A stretch of 64,000 nt of DNA from Desulfovibrio sp. (GCA_022839785.1 JALHJW010000009.1:1-64000); one strand, 5' to 3'. Positions 1 through 8,805 are shown, numbered from the stretch's first letter. The notes: generated by a model from the letters alone, not told the origin. Made by a program: numbers and translations.

Positions 1-1
1 G

Positions 2-100
2 AGCGCCGAGGGCATGACCCAGTCCTCCCAGGCCATCCAGGAACTCGCCGCCATGTCCTCGGAGCTCAAGGACCTCATGGCCGAACTGGTGCGCGCCTAG
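2..100 (+). CDS. Methyl-accepting chemotaxis protein, C-terminal end (partial)
   Basis: Only the last 32 codons are in the window; the gene enters from the left edge and stops with TAG at 98-100. The residues form an amphipathic helix rich in Ser, Ala, Glu and Leu (SSQAIQELAAMSSELKDLMA), typical of the distal coiled-coil end of the cytoplasmic signalling domain of chemoreceptors. Sensor and membrane parts lie outside the window, so ligand and topology cannot be stated. No conserved receptor-tip motif is visible here, so the assignment rests on the terminal helix pattern alone. Confidence 0.6.
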   Translation, partial: SAEGMTQSSQAIQELAAMSSELKDLMAELVRA

Positions 101-247
101 TGCCGCGTCCATGAGGATGATCGACATGATCGTCGCCACGCACGCGCGGCACATGAGCCGGGCGAATGCCCGGTTCCGCCGCCACCGGCGGCGCGCGGCA
201 GCCGTTGGGCGTGAGTCTTGCGGCTGCCGGCAGCTCGGCAGCGGTCC

Positions 248-279
248 TCCGTAAAATACGGCGTTGCGTATTTCACGGA
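248..279. repeat. Inverted repeat in convergent intergenic region
   Basis: Arms of 13 bp (TCCGTAAAATACG and CGTATTTCACGGA, one mismatch) flank a 6-nt spacer. It lies between two genes that converge (receptor tail ending at 100, PLP enzyme ending at 330), so a 3'-end hairpin is more likely than an operator. No T-run follows on either strand. Confidence 0.45.
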
Positions 280-301
280 CGTCACACAAGTGAACAACAG
301 C

Positions 302-325
302 GGGGGAGCCTGGAACGGCTCCCCC
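302..325 (-). terminator. Rho-independent terminator after the minus-strand PLP enzyme gene
   Basis: A perfect 9-bp stem (GGGGGAGCC / GGCTCCCCC) with a 6-nt loop starts 4 nt beyond the stop of the 330-1487 gene and is followed on the minus strand by a moderately T-rich stretch (GCTGTTGTTCAC). Confidence 0.65.
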
Positions 326-329
326 GCTC

Positions 330-1487
330 TCAGCCGTCCAAAGCCTGCGCCAGGTCGGCGATGATGTCCGCCTCGTCCTCGATGCCCACGGAGAGGCGCA
401 GCAGGGTGTCGCCGATGCCCGCCGCGGCGCGTTCGGCCGCGGTCATCTTGGCGTGGGAGGTGAGGCGCGGGAGGCAGATGAGGCTCTCCACGCCGCCCAG
501 GGACACGGCCTGGGGGATCATCCGCAGGCGCGCGGCAAAGGCGTCCGCCGCGTTTGCCGCGCCGAAAAGCTCGAAGGAGAGCATGCCCCCGAAGCCCCGC
601 ATCTGGCGCGCGGCCACGGCATGGCCCGGATGGCCGGGCAGCCCGGGGTAGTTGACCCGCGCCACCTTGGGATGCGCCGCCAGCCACGCGGCCACGGCCA
701 GGCCGTTCCGGCAGATGCGCTCCATGCGCAGGGCCAGGGTCTTCAGCCCCCTCTCCAGCAGGAAGGCGTCCATGCCGTTGAGCGTGGGGCCGTAGTTGAC
801 CGTGGTCTCGTGCAGCCGTTCGGCATGCGCGGCGCGGCAGGCCACGGCGCCGCAGTTCAGGTCGCTGTGTCCGGCCAGATACTTGGTGCCGGAGTGCGCC
901 GCCACGTCGATGCCGAGAGAAAGGGGATTCTGGCAGACGGGCGTGGCGAAGGTGTTGTCGCAGACCGAGACCGCGCCGATCTCGCGGGCGACGGCGGCCA
1001 CGGCCGCGAGGTCCGCCACCCCGAGCAGCGGGTTGGAGGGCGTCTCCACGTAGACCAGGCGGGTATTCGGCCTGGCGGCGGCACGCAGGCGCGCGACGTC
1101 GCCGCAATCCACGAAATCGAAGCCGATGCCCAGGCGCGGGAACTCGGCGGTGACGAAATGGTGCGTGCCGCCGTAGATGTCCGCCTGGATCAGGGCGTGA
1201 TCGCCCGCGCGCAGGAAGGCGAGGAGCGCGACCGTGATGGAGGCCAGCCCCGAGGCGTGGATGAAGCAGGCGTCCGCGCCCTCCAGGGCGGCGATCTTGT
1301 CCGCGGCCGCGAGCTGCGTGGGCAGGGTGTGGTAGCGCGGATAGCCCGGCTCGGCGAGGCCGCGGTGCGGGAAACGGTGGGCCGTGGAGACGTGGATGGG
1401 CGTGACCAGACCGCCCGTGGCCTCGTCGGGCCGGGTTCCGGCATGCACGCAGACGGTGTTCGGGCCGCGTTTGGCGTTGCTGGTCAT
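330..1487 (-). CDS. Cystathionine gamma-synthase/lyase-type PLP enzyme
   Basis: A 385-residue member of the Cys/Met-metabolism PLP family (fold type I), cytoplasmic. The PLP lysine is K202 in SGTKYLAGHSD; the cofactor-binding region around YGGTHH (105-110) and the late GFGGMLSFE strand are present, and the length is usual. The family transfers or eliminates sulfur around cystathionine, homocysteine and methionine; sequence alone does not separate gamma-synthase, gamma-lyase and methionine gamma-lyase. The ATG overlaps the stop of the upstream EamA exporter gene by 4 nt (ATGA), so the two are translationally coupled; an exporter beside a sulfur-amino-acid enzyme suggests amino-acid or metabolite efflux. 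A terminator follows directly. A second family member of the MetY type lies at 29744-31048. Confidence 0.85.
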   Translation of the reverse strand: MTSNAKRGPNTVCVHAGTRPDEATGGLVTPIHVSTAHRFPHRGLAEPGYPRYHTLPTQLAAADKIAALEGADACFIHASGLASITVALLAFLRAGDHALIQADIYGGTHHFVTAEFPRLGIGFDFVDCGDVARLRAAARPNTRLVYVETPSNPLLGVADLAAVAAVAREIGAVSVCDNTFATPVCQNPLSLGIDVAAHSGTKYLAGHSDLNCGAVACRAAHAERLHETTVNYGPTLNGMDAFLLERGLKTLALRMERICRNGLAVAAWLAAHPKVARVNYPGLPGHPGHAVAARQMRGFGGMLSFELFGAANAADAFAARLRMIPQAVSLGGVESLICLPRLTSHAKMTAAERAAAGIGDTLLRLSVGIEDEADIIADLAQALDG

Positions 1488-2371
1488 GGGGCGCTCCTGA
1501 GGGCTCGGGCCTGCCTCCAGGCCGCGAGGTTGGGCAGGGCGATGCCCGCCAGGATGAGGAGGGCGCCGCCGATCTGCCAGGGGATCACGGGATCGCCCAG
1601 GAAGACGGCGGCGAAGACGATGGTGGCCACGGGCTCGAAGGAGGAGAAGACCGAGGCGTAGGCGCTGCCCACACGCTCGATGGCCGCGAAGAGCAGGGAG
1701 ACGGCCAGGGCCGTGGGGATGAGGCCGAGGGCCAGGCCCATGGCCAGTTGCGGCGCGGTGAGATCGAGCAGGACCGTGGGCGGGTGGACGAGGGCGAAGC
1801 CCAGGCCCGTGGAGAGGATCATGTAGAAGGTGGCGGTCTTGGGCCGCAGGCCGCGCATCACCACCTGGCAGAGCAGCAGGTAGCAGGAGAAGACGGCCAT
1901 GCCGCCGCTGGCCAGGGCCAGGCCGCGCGGGTCCGCGCCGCGCGCGAAGGCGTCGGAGAAGACCAGGGCGCAGCCCGCGCTCACGGCCAGGAGCGAGAAG
2001 AGGAGGGGCCGCGTGAGCCTGAGCCCGAGGAAGGGCGCGGAGAGCAGCGTGACCACGGCCGGGTAGGCGTAGAGGATGAGCGTGGTCGTGGAGGGGGAGA
2101 TGTACCTGATGGAGGAGAAGTAGCAGAAGCTCTGCGTGGTGTAGAGGAACATGCCCACGAGGCCGACGGCCGCGAGCTTTTTCGGCGCGATGCGAAACGC
2201 CCCGGGGTCGCGCAGGACGAGCCAGCCGCCCATGAGCAGCACCCCGAAGACGAAGCGGCAGAGCAGCATCTGCCAGGCGTCCATGCCCATGGCGTAGGCG
2301 GCCTTGGCCATCACGGCCATGGCCCCGTAGCAGATGGCGGAAAGCAGACTGAGGATCGCGCCCGTGGTCAT
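1484..2371 (-). CDS. EamA/DMT-family membrane transporter
   Basis: A 295-residue inner-membrane protein with about ten hydrophobic helices in two homologous halves, the drug/metabolite transporter pattern. The start is set at the ATG at 2371 (MTTGAILSLLSAICYGAMAV) because AAGGAG lies 5-6 nt upstream and the first transmembrane helix begins at once; the frame stays open for 28 more codons upstream but those encode a hydrophilic Arg/Pro-rich stretch unlike the family. Family members export amino acids and other small metabolites; the substrate here is unknown. The 3' end overlaps the PLP enzyme gene, hinting at a sulfur-amino-acid-related substrate, which is inference. Confidence 0.85.
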   Translation of the reverse strand: MTTGAILSLLSAICYGAMAVMAKAAYAMGMDAWQMLLCRFVFGVLLMGGWLVLRDPGAFRIAPKKLAAVGLVGMFLYTTQSFCYFSSIRYISPSTTTLILYAYPAVVTLLSAPFLGLRLTRPLLFSLLAVSAGCALVFSDAFARGADPRGLALASGGMAVFSCYLLLCQVVMRGLRPKTATFYMILSTGLGFALVHPPTVLLDLTAPQLAMGLALGLIPTALAVSLLFAAIERVGSAYASVFSSFEPVATIVFAAVFLGDPVIPWQIGGALLILAGIALPNLAAWRQARALRSAP

Positions 2372-2485
2372 GGTGCTCCTTGCTGTCCGACGGGGCGGGA
2401 CGAAGCGCGCGTCCGCCGGGAAAGCCTCCCTAGCAGGCGGCGCGGCGCGTGGCAACGACCCGGTTGCGTCGGGAATGGGCGAGGG

Positions 2486-3235
2486 TCAGGCCGGGCGATG
2501 CAGGAGAACGAGGTATTCCTGGTTGCCCTGCGGCCCCTTGAGGGCCGAGGGGACCACGCCGAGCACCGCGAGGCCGAGGCCCTCGCGCGCGAAGGCGGTG
2601 ACGCGCTCCACCGCGAGCTGGCGCAGGGACTCCTCGCGCACCACCCCGCCCTTGCCCACCTGGCTGCGGGTCAGCTCGAACTGGGGCTTGATCAGGGCCA
2701 CGATGCGGCCGCCGGGCCGCAAATGCGGCAAAAGCGCGGGCAGCACCGAGCGCAGCGAGATGAAGGAAAGATCGGCGGTGATCAGGTCCACGGGGCCGGG
2801 CAGCAGGGAGGGGTCGTGCAGCCGCAGGTTCACGCCCTCGCGGGAGACGACGCGCGGGTCGCCGCGCAGCTTCTCGTGCAATTGCGCCGTGCCCACGTCC
2901 ACGGCGTAGACCAGGGCCGCGCCGTGCTGCAGCAGGCAGTCGGTGAAGCCGCCGGTGGAGGCCCCGGCGTCCAGGCAGGTGAGGCCCGCGACGTCGAGGC
3001 CGAAATGCTCGATGGCCGTGAGCAGCTTGTGGCCGCCCCGGCTGACGAAACGCTCCCCGGCGTCCAGGGAGAGCGCGGCGTCGGCCTTGAGCTGCTGGCC
3101 GGGCTTCTCGATGCGCGCGCGGCCTTTGGGCGTGTCCATGAACACGCGTCCGGCCATGATCAGCCGTGCGGCCTGATCCTGCGATCCGGCCAGGCCCTGC
3201 TCCGCGGCCAGGAGGTCGGCGCGCACGCGGGCCAC
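2486..3235 (-). CDS. tlyA: TlyA-family rRNA 2'-O-methyltransferase
   Basis: 249 residues: an N-terminal S4 RNA-binding domain (about 1-65, with DLLAAEQGLAGSQDQAARLI and the VSRGGHKL linker) followed by an FtsJ/RrmJ-like SAM-binding methyltransferase domain with CLDAGASTGGFTD as the SAM loop. Family members methylate cytidine 2'-hydroxyls in 16S/23S rRNA; the older name hemolysin A is historical. The start is GTG at 3235, chosen because AGGAAG precedes it, overlapping the thrC stop region; the gap to thrC is 7 nt, so co-transcription is likely. Confidence 0.9.
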   Translation of the reverse strand: MARVRADLLAAEQGLAGSQDQAARLIMAGRVFMDTPKGRARIEKPGQQLKADAALSLDAGERFVSRGGHKLLTAIEHFGLDVAGLTCLDAGASTGGFTDCLLQHGAALVYAVDVGTAQLHEKLRGDPRVVSREGVNLRLHDPSLLPGPVDLITADLSFISLRSVLPALLPHLRPGGRIVALIKPQFELTRSQVGKGGVVREESLRQLAVERVTAFAREGLGLAVLGVVPSALKGPQGNQEYLVLLHRPA

Positions 3236-3242
3236 GGCGCGG

Positions 3243-4700
3243 CTACTTCCTGGCCAGCCCCAGACGGGCCACGATGTTCTCGGCCGCCTTCACGGTGAAG
3301 GCCTCGGGCGAGAGGGCGGCCTTCTCCCCGGCCGAGATCACGGGCGCGGGGCGGTTGGCCAGGGCCGGGTCCGGGGTGATCTCGAACTCGGGGGGGAAGC
3401 TGTTCTCGAAGTACATGTCCTGGAAGCCGATGAACTTCAGCATGTGCGCCGTGGCGTCGAGCACCGCGGTTTCGTCCGTGTCGATGAGGCCGAGGTCGCG
3501 GGCCTTGAGCAGTCCGGCCATGCACTCGCCGCCCTGGGTGCAGGAGATGTGGCCGTGCCGGTTGGCCAGAAGCATGCCCTCGATGGTCTCCTGTTCGCTC
3601 ACCTGCACGACCTGGAACGCGCCCGCGCCGTAGGCCTGCTCCAGCTTCTCGGCGAAGTGGCGCACGCGGGGGAAGGAGACCGGGTCGCCGATCATGGCGG
3701 CCTGGGCCACGGAGGGGCGGACCTTCACGGGCGAGAAGGCGCGCTCGGCGGCGGGCTTTTGGTAGTAGCGCCAGACCGGGTCGGCGTGGCTGGTCTGCAC
3801 GCCGAAGATGCGCGGCGGCTTGGCGATGACGCCAAGCTCCGTGAGCTTGAGGAAGCCGGACATGATGGCCGTGATGTTGCCCGCGTTGCCGATGGGCACG
3901 AAGACGCAGACTCCGGCGAGATCCCAGTCGCGCCACTGCGCCACCTCGAAGGCGTAGGACTCCTGGCCCAGGATGCGCCAGGCGTTCTTGGAGTTGAGCA
4001 GGGCCACGTCGTAGTTGTCCGCCAGGTGCTCCACCACCTTCATGCAGTCGTCGAACACGCCGGGCACCTCCAGCACCGTGGCCCCGGAGCCCAGCGGCTG
4101 GGCCAGTTGCTGCGGCGTGACCTTGCCCTCGGGCAGGATGACCACGGAGGAGATGCCGCCGCCCACATACGCGGCGTAGAGCGCGGCGGCGGCGGAGGTG
4201 TCGCCGGTGGAGGCGCAGACCGCGAGCAGGCTCTTCATATTCTTTTTACGCATCAGGGCGCGCAGGAAGGAGAAGGCGCAGGCCATGCCCCGGTCCTTGA
4301 ACGAGGCCGAGGGGTTCTGGCCGTCGTTCTTGAAGGCCATCCTCTGGCCGCCGAGAAGGGCGCGCAGGGCTGGGCTGGCGGAGACCACGGGGGTGTTGCC
4401 CTCGCCCAGCCAGACGATGTCGGACGGTTCCACCACCGGGGCCATGAGTTCGTAGAAGCGGAAGATGCCGCGCAGGGGGTCGTGCTTGGTGGCGGCGCGG
4501 GCGTCGAAGAGCGCCCGCCAGGCCGCGCCCGGGGTCTCCTTCAGGCTGTCGAAGGAGCGGTCCTGCAGCAGGAAGACCCCGCCGCAGGCCGGGCAGGTGT
4601 AGTGCAGCTCGTCGATGGCGAAGCGCGCGCCGCAGCCCAGGCAGAGATATTCCATGCGGCCCCGGTACGCGGGAAAGTCGGTGGTCGTGCATGCGGACAT
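3243..4700 (-). CDS. thrC: Threonine synthase with N-terminal zinc ribbon
   Basis: 485 residues, fold-type-II PLP enzyme that converts O-phosphohomoserine to threonine. The PLP lysine is K135 within NPSASFKDRGMA. The N-terminus carries a Cys4 zinc-ribbon-like module (C20-x2-C23 and C36-x2-C39) seen in one branch of threonine synthases. The phosphate-binding glycine loop (PIGNAGNITAI) is present. The ATG at 4700 is preceded by GGAGGATCGC, supporting this start over M16. The gene sits between the DUF456 gene (36 nt upstream) and tlyA (7 nt downstream) in a same-strand run. Confidence 0.92.
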   Translation of the reverse strand: MSACTTTDFPAYRGRMEYLCLGCGARFAIDELHYTCPACGGVFLLQDRSFDSLKETPGAAWRALFDARAATKHDPLRGIFRFYELMAPVVEPSDIVWLGEGNTPVVSASPALRALLGGQRMAFKNDGQNPSASFKDRGMACAFSFLRALMRKKNMKSLLAVCASTGDTSAAAALYAAYVGGGISSVVILPEGKVTPQQLAQPLGSGATVLEVPGVFDDCMKVVEHLADNYDVALLNSKNAWRILGQESYAFEVAQWRDWDLAGVCVFVPIGNAGNITAIMSGFLKLTELGVIAKPPRIFGVQTSHADPVWRYYQKPAAERAFSPVKVRPSVAQAAMIGDPVSFPRVRHFAEKLEQAYGAGAFQVVQVSEQETIEGMLLANRHGHISCTQGGECMAGLLKARDLGLIDTDETAVLDATAHMLKFIGFQDMYFENSFPPEFEITPDPALANRPAPVISAGEKAALSPEAFTVKAAENIVARLGLARK

Positions 4701-4736
4701 GCGATCCTCCCAGGATGGATGCGAGATGAATAGGCC

Positions 4737-5243
4737 TCAGGACGGCCAGACGGCCCGGGCCGAGAGCCAGAACATGAGCACGCCCAAGGCGAACTTGGAG
4801 ATGACGCCGAGGAAGGTCCCGAAGAGCGCGCCCACGGCGGAACGGTGCGCCTCGGCCAGGGGCCGCCGCAGGCTGAGTTCGCCGACGATGCCGCCGGCGT
4901 AGGCCCCGAGGAACGCGCCGGGGATGGCCCCGACGCCGAAAAGGAACGGCGCGCCGAGCAGCGCCCCGACGACGGAGCCGATGATGGCGCCCCAGTTGCC
5001 TCGGCCCGAACCGCCCCAGCGCTTCACGCTCCAGACCTGGGAGAGGAACTGCGCTCCCTCGCCCACGCCCGCGATGCTCCCGAGCAGCAGGAAGAAGCCC
5101 CATCCCTCGGGCATGGCCGGGTGCAGCCACTTCCAGAGCAGCATCAGGCCGAGCAGGACCCAGTTGCCGGGCAGGGAGAAGACGTGCAGCCCGAGCGACA
5201 GGAAGAGCGCCCCGAGAAAGAGGGCGGCGTACAGCTCCTGCAT
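4737..5243 (-). CDS. DUF456 membrane protein
   Basis: 168 residues, almost entirely hydrophobic, with glycine-rich repeats (GAIIGSVVGALLGAPF, GAIPGAFLGAYAGGIVGEL) characteristic of the DUF456 family of small integral membrane proteins. The glycine-zipper-like pattern suggests helix packing, but no biochemical role is established for the family. It starts 1 nt after the paaK stop region, so it is probably translated from the same message. Confidence 0.85.
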   Translation of the reverse strand: MQELYAALFLGALFLSLGLHVFSLPGNWVLLGLMLLWKWLHPAMPEGWGFFLLLGSIAGVGEGAQFLSQVWSVKRWGGSGRGNWGAIIGSVVGALLGAPFLFGVGAIPGAFLGAYAGGIVGELSLRRPLAEAHRSAVGALFGTFLGVISKFALGVLMFWLSARAVWPS

Positions 5244-5244
5244 G

Positions 5245-6540
5245 CTACTCCTTGGGCCTCAGGTCGCTCACGCGCTTGGCCTTGCCCTCGGAGACGGGCA
5301 GGCTGCCGTGCTGCACCAGCTCCACGCGCGGGGTGATGAGCAGCTCGTCGCGCAGCTTGGCCTGGACGCGGCCGCGCAGGGCGTTGAGGCTGCGCATGTC
5401 CTCCACGAAGAACTCCTCGGTGATCTCGACCTTGACCGTGAACTGGTCCATGTGGCCGTCGCGGGTCAGTTCGATGAGGTAGTTGGAGCCGACCTCGGGC
5501 ATGCCCATGAGGATCTGCTCCACCTGCATGGGGTAGATGTTCACGCCCTTGATGATCAGCATGTCGTCGGAGCGGCCCGCGATGCGGTCGATGCGGCGGT
5601 GCGCCCGGCCGCAGGCGCAGGGTCCGGGCAGGAAGCGGGTCAGGTCGCGCGTGCGGTAGCGCAGGATGGGCATGCCCTCGCGCGTCAAGGTGGTCATGAC
5701 CAGCTCGCCGATCTCGCCCTCTGGCGTCGGCTCCATGGTCTCGGGGTCCACGATCTCCGCGATGTAGGCGTCCTCCCACAGGTGCATGCCGCGCTGCTCC
5801 GTGCACTCGAATGCCACGCCCGGGCCGTTCATCTCCGAGAGGCCGTAGGAGTTGTAGGCCTTGCAGCCGTAAAGCCCCTCGATGCGGCGGCGGGTCTCCT
5901 CGGTGTGCGGCTCCGCGCCGATGAGCGCGATGCGGATGGGCAGGGAGGCGGGCTCGATGCCCTCGGAGAGCAGGAAGTCGGCGAAGTGCAGGGCGTAGGA
6001 CGGGATGATGTGCACCACGCTGACGCCAAAGTCCTTGATCAGCTTGACCTGGCGGCGCGAGTTGCCCGCGCCCGCGGGGATGGTCAGGCAGCCCAGCCGC
6101 TCGGCCCCGTAGTGGATGCCCAGGCCCCCGGTGAACAGGCCGTAGCCGCTCATGTTCTGGAAGACGTCGCTGGGACGCACGCCGCACATGTGCATGCAGC
6201 GGGCCATGAGCGAGGCCCAGGTCTCGATGTCCTGCCTGGTGTAGAAGACGGCGGTGGGCGAGCCCGTGGTGCCGGAGGAGGCGTGCAGCCGGACCAGTTC
6301 CGGGACGGGCACGGTGAGCAGGCCGTAGGGATAGCTCTCGCGCAGGTCCTGCTTGGTGGTCACGGGAAGCTTTCGGATGTCCGCGGGGGTCGTGATGTCG
6401 TCCGGGCCGATGCCCGCCTCGGCGAACTTCCTGGCGTAGAAGGGGGAACGCGCGGCGCGGGCCATGATCTCGCGCAGGCGCGTGACCTGCAGGCGGTCGA
6501 GTTCTTCCCGGGAGAGGGCCTCTGCGGGGTCGAAATGCAC
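5245..6540 (-). CDS. paaK: Phenylacetate-CoA ligase-type AMP-forming enzyme
   Basis: 431 residues of the ANL superfamily, PaaK type. The adenylation loop SSGTTGSPTAVFY, the YGLSEMNGPG motif near the middle, and the C-terminal domain hinge and lysine region (SEGKAKRV) are visible. The enzyme activates an aryl-acetate, usually phenylacetate, to its CoA thioester; anaerobes use it for aromatic amino-acid breakdown or for re-assimilating indole/phenyl-acetates. The start is GTG at 6540, chosen because AAGGAGG lies 6 nt upstream and the residues match the family N-terminus (HFDPAEALSREEL). It lies 20 nt after dnaB and 1 nt before the DUF456 gene. Confidence 0.9.
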   Translation of the reverse strand: MHFDPAEALSREELDRLQVTRLREIMARAARSPFYARKFAEAGIGPDDITTPADIRKLPVTTKQDLRESYPYGLLTVPVPELVRLHASSGTTGSPTAVFYTRQDIETWASLMARCMHMCGVRPSDVFQNMSGYGLFTGGLGIHYGAERLGCLTIPAGAGNSRRQVKLIKDFGVSVVHIIPSYALHFADFLLSEGIEPASLPIRIALIGAEPHTEETRRRIEGLYGCKAYNSYGLSEMNGPGVAFECTEQRGMHLWEDAYIAEIVDPETMEPTPEGEIGELVMTTLTREGMPILRYRTRDLTRFLPGPCACGRAHRRIDRIAGRSDDMLIIKGVNIYPMQVEQILMGMPEVGSNYLIELTRDGHMDQFTVKVEITEEFFVEDMRSLNALRGRVQAKLRDELLITPRVELVQHGSLPVSEGKAKRVSDLRPKE

Positions 6541-6560
6541 GTCTGCCTCCTTGGGGCGCT

Positions 6561-8009
6561 TCAGCCGGAACGGCCGTATTCGGACGGATCGGGGATGAAG
6601 GCGAGGTCGCCGAACTTGGTGCACGGTCCGAGGAAGGCCAGTTCGACCTCGCCGATGGGACCGTTGCGCTGCTTGCCGATGATGATCTCGGCCGTGCCCT
6701 TCTTGGGCGACTCCTTGTTGTAGACCTCGTCGCGGTAGATGAACATGATCACGTCGGCGTCCTGCTCGATGGCGCCGGACTCGCGCAGGTCCGAGAGCAT
6801 GGGCCGCCGGTTGGAGCGCTCCTCGACCTTGCGGTTGAGCTGGGAGAGCGCGATGACCGGGATGTCCAGCTCCTTGGCCAGGGCTTTGAGGTTGCGCGAG
6901 ATGTCCGAGATTTCCTGCTCGCGCGAGTCGATGTTGCGGCTGGCGCGCATGAGCTGCAGGTAGTCCACCACGACCATCCCGAGACCCTTCTCCTTCTTCA
7001 GGCGGCGGCAGCGGGCGCGCAGCTCCAGGACCGAGAGGGCCGGGGTGTCGTCGATGTAGATGGGCGCGTGCTTGAGCACCTGCGCCGCGTCGAAGAGTTT
7101 GGCGAAGTCGGCGTCGTCCAGAAAGCCGCGCCGGAAGCGCGCCAGGTCCACCTCGCCCTGCACGCACATGAGGCGCGCCATGAGCTGCTCCTTGCTCATC
7201 TCCAGGGAGAAGACGACCACCGGGGTCTCGTCCAGCCCCTTGGTGGCGGCGTTCAGGCAGAGGTTCAGGGCGAAGGCGGTCTTGCCCATGGAGGGGCGGG
7301 CCGCGATGATGATCAGGTCCGAGCGCTGGAAGCCCGCCAGGAACTCGTTGAGCCTGGTGTAGCCCGTGGTCACGCCGGTGATCACGTCCTGGCGCTCGGC
7401 GCGCTTCTCAAGCTCCTTGAAGACCTGCTCGACCAGGTCCTTGGACGAGGAGTAGGATTCCGAGGCGCGGCGCTCGGCGATCTGGAAGATCTTCTGCTCG
7501 GACTCGTCGATGAGCTTTTCCACGTCCGCGCCGCGCCGGAAGCTCTCCTCGATGATCCCCGCGGCCACGCCGATGAGGGCGCGCTGCAGGGCGAGGTCGC
7601 GCACGCGGTGCGCGAAGTACTCGGCGTTGGCCGAGGGCACGATGGCCGCGGCCAGTTCGCCCAGGTACGCCCGGCCGCCCACGGTCTCCAACTCCTCGCG
7701 CTGGGCCAGCATGTCGGCGCAGGTGAGGAGGTCTATGGGCTTGCCGGTGCGGTCGAGCTCCAGGAAGGTGCTGTAGATGGCCCTGTGGACCGGGGAATAG
7801 AAATCGTTCTCGTCGAGGATTTCGACGATGAGGTGGAAGGCCTTGTTGTTGAGAAAAATCCCCCCCAGGACCGCCTGTTCGGCTTCGAGGTCGTGGGGGG
7901 GAACTTTGCGCAGAAGGTCGGAGGAAGCCCGCTCCGGGGCTTCCCGCTCTGCACGGGCTCTGGTCCCGGCGGAAGAGGGGCTACTCGGCCTGCTCGACGA
8001 CGGGCTCAG
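6561..8009 (-). CDS. dnaB: Replicative DNA helicase DnaB
   Basis: A RecA-fold hexameric helicase for chromosome replication. The N-terminal domain starts at KVPPHDLEAEQAVLGG, followed by the linker and the C-terminal ATPase with Walker A (ARPSMGKTAFALN), Walker B (VVVDYLQLM) and the late arginine-finger region. The start is unclear: no ATG, GTG or TTG lies in frame between 8051 (GTG) and the conserved domain. CTG at 8009 is preceded by AGGAGG with a 6-nt spacer inside the end of rplI and is proposed here, giving 482 residues and a 29-nt overlap with rplI; the alternative is GTG at 8051 (496 residues). The dnaB family identity is certain, the start is not. Confidence 0.93.
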   Translation of the reverse strand: MSPSSSRPSSPSSAGTRARAEREAPERASSDLLRKVPPHDLEAEQAVLGGIFLNNKAFHLIVEILDENDFYSPVHRAIYSTFLELDRTGKPIDLLTCADMLAQREELETVGGRAYLGELAAAIVPSANAEYFAHRVRDLALQRALIGVAAGIIEESFRRGADVEKLIDESEQKIFQIAERRASESYSSSKDLVEQVFKELEKRAERQDVITGVTTGYTRLNEFLAGFQRSDLIIIAARPSMGKTAFALNLCLNAATKGLDETPVVVFSLEMSKEQLMARLMCVQGEVDLARFRRGFLDDADFAKLFDAAQVLKHAPIYIDDTPALSVLELRARCRRLKKEKGLGMVVVDYLQLMRASRNIDSREQEISDISRNLKALAKELDIPVIALSQLNRKVEERSNRRPMLSDLRESGAIEQDADVIMFIYRDEVYNKESPKKGTAEIIIGKQRNGPIGEVELAFLGPCTKFGDLAFIPDPSEYGRSG

Positions 8010-8529
8010 CGGCCGCCTCCTCAGCCTGACCGGCCATGGAGGCGCCCGCACCGGCGGCGATTTCCTCGTCGAATACGCCGCCTTCGCGCAGCACGCGGAC
8101 GGTCACGTCGACCTTGACGTCCTGGTGCAGGCGGACGGGCACGGCGTAGTCGCCCAGGGCGCGGATCGGGGCCTCAAGCTGGATGCGGCGCTTGTCGATC
8201 TCGATGCCCTGCGCGGCCAGGCTGTCCGCGATCATGGCGGCGGTCACGGAGCCGTAGAGCTTGTCGCCCTCGCCCACGCGGACCTGCAGCTCGACCACGG
8301 CCGCGGCGACCTTGTCGCCCAGGCCGCGGGCTTCGCTGCGCACGGCGTCCATCTTGGCCTCGAGCTTCTTGCGCTCAAGGGAGAACTGCTTGATGTTGGC
8401 GGGCGTGGCGACCATGGCCAGGCCCTGGGGGAGCAGGAAGTTGCGGGCGAAGCCCGGCTTCACCTTGACGGTGTCCCCGACGCGGCCCAGGTTGTCCACG
8501 TCGGCCCGAAGAATGATCTGGACAGGCAT
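7981..8529 (-). CDS. rplI: 50S ribosomal protein L9
   Basis: 182 residues, longer than the usual ~148. Residues 1-50 are the classic L9 N-domain (MPVQIILRADVDNLGRVGD, then the GFARNFLLPQGLA signature); the central helix and C-domain follow. The extra ~34 residues form an acidic Ala/Glu-rich tail (GQAEEAAAEPVVEQAE). GGGAGG precedes the ATG. The tail-coding DNA overlaps the probable dnaB start, so the extension and the dnaB initiation signal share sequence. Confidence 0.95.
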   Translation of the reverse strand: MPVQIILRADVDNLGRVGDTVKVKPGFARNFLLPQGLAMVATPANIKQFSLERKKLEAKMDAVRSEARGLGDKVAAAVVELQVRVGEGDKLYGSVTAAMIADSLAAQGIEIDKRRIQLEAPIRALGDYAVPVRLHQDVKVDVTVRVLREGGVFDEEIAAGAGASMAGQAEEAAAEPVVEQAE

Positions 8530-8541
8530 GTCGAAACCTCC

Positions 8542-8802
8542 CTAGACGGTCCGCTTGCGCACGTAGGTGGCGTGCACGGTGGTGTAGTAGAGCAGGGCCA
8601 TCTGGCGGGAACGCTTGATCTCCGTGGTCAGCTTGCGCTGGCACTTGGCGCAGGTCCCGGTGATGCGGCGGGCGATGATCTTGCCGCGCTCGGTGATGAA
8701 GTCGCGCAGGATGTCCGGACGCTTGTAGTCCAGGGGCAGCTTCTTGTCCGCGCAGAAGCGGCAGAACTTCTTGCGGGGGGTGAACCTCTTCTTGAACGCC
8801 AT
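8542..8802 (-). CDS. rpsR: 30S ribosomal protein S18 (zinc-binding form)
   Basis: 86 residues. The basic S18 core (GKIIARRITGTCAKCQRKLT, QMALLYYTTVH) is clear. Two CxxC pairs (CRFC near the N-terminus and CAKC in the middle) make this the zinc-ribbon (C+) form. The start ATG is 8 nt from a GGAGG that lies across the end of rpsF, with 3 nt between genes, so translation is coupled. Confidence 0.96.
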   Translation of the reverse strand: MAFKKRFTPRKKFCRFCADKKLPLDYKRPDILRDFITERGKIIARRITGTCAKCQRKLTTEIKRSRQMALLYYTTVHATYVRKRTV

Positions 8803-8805
8803 GAC

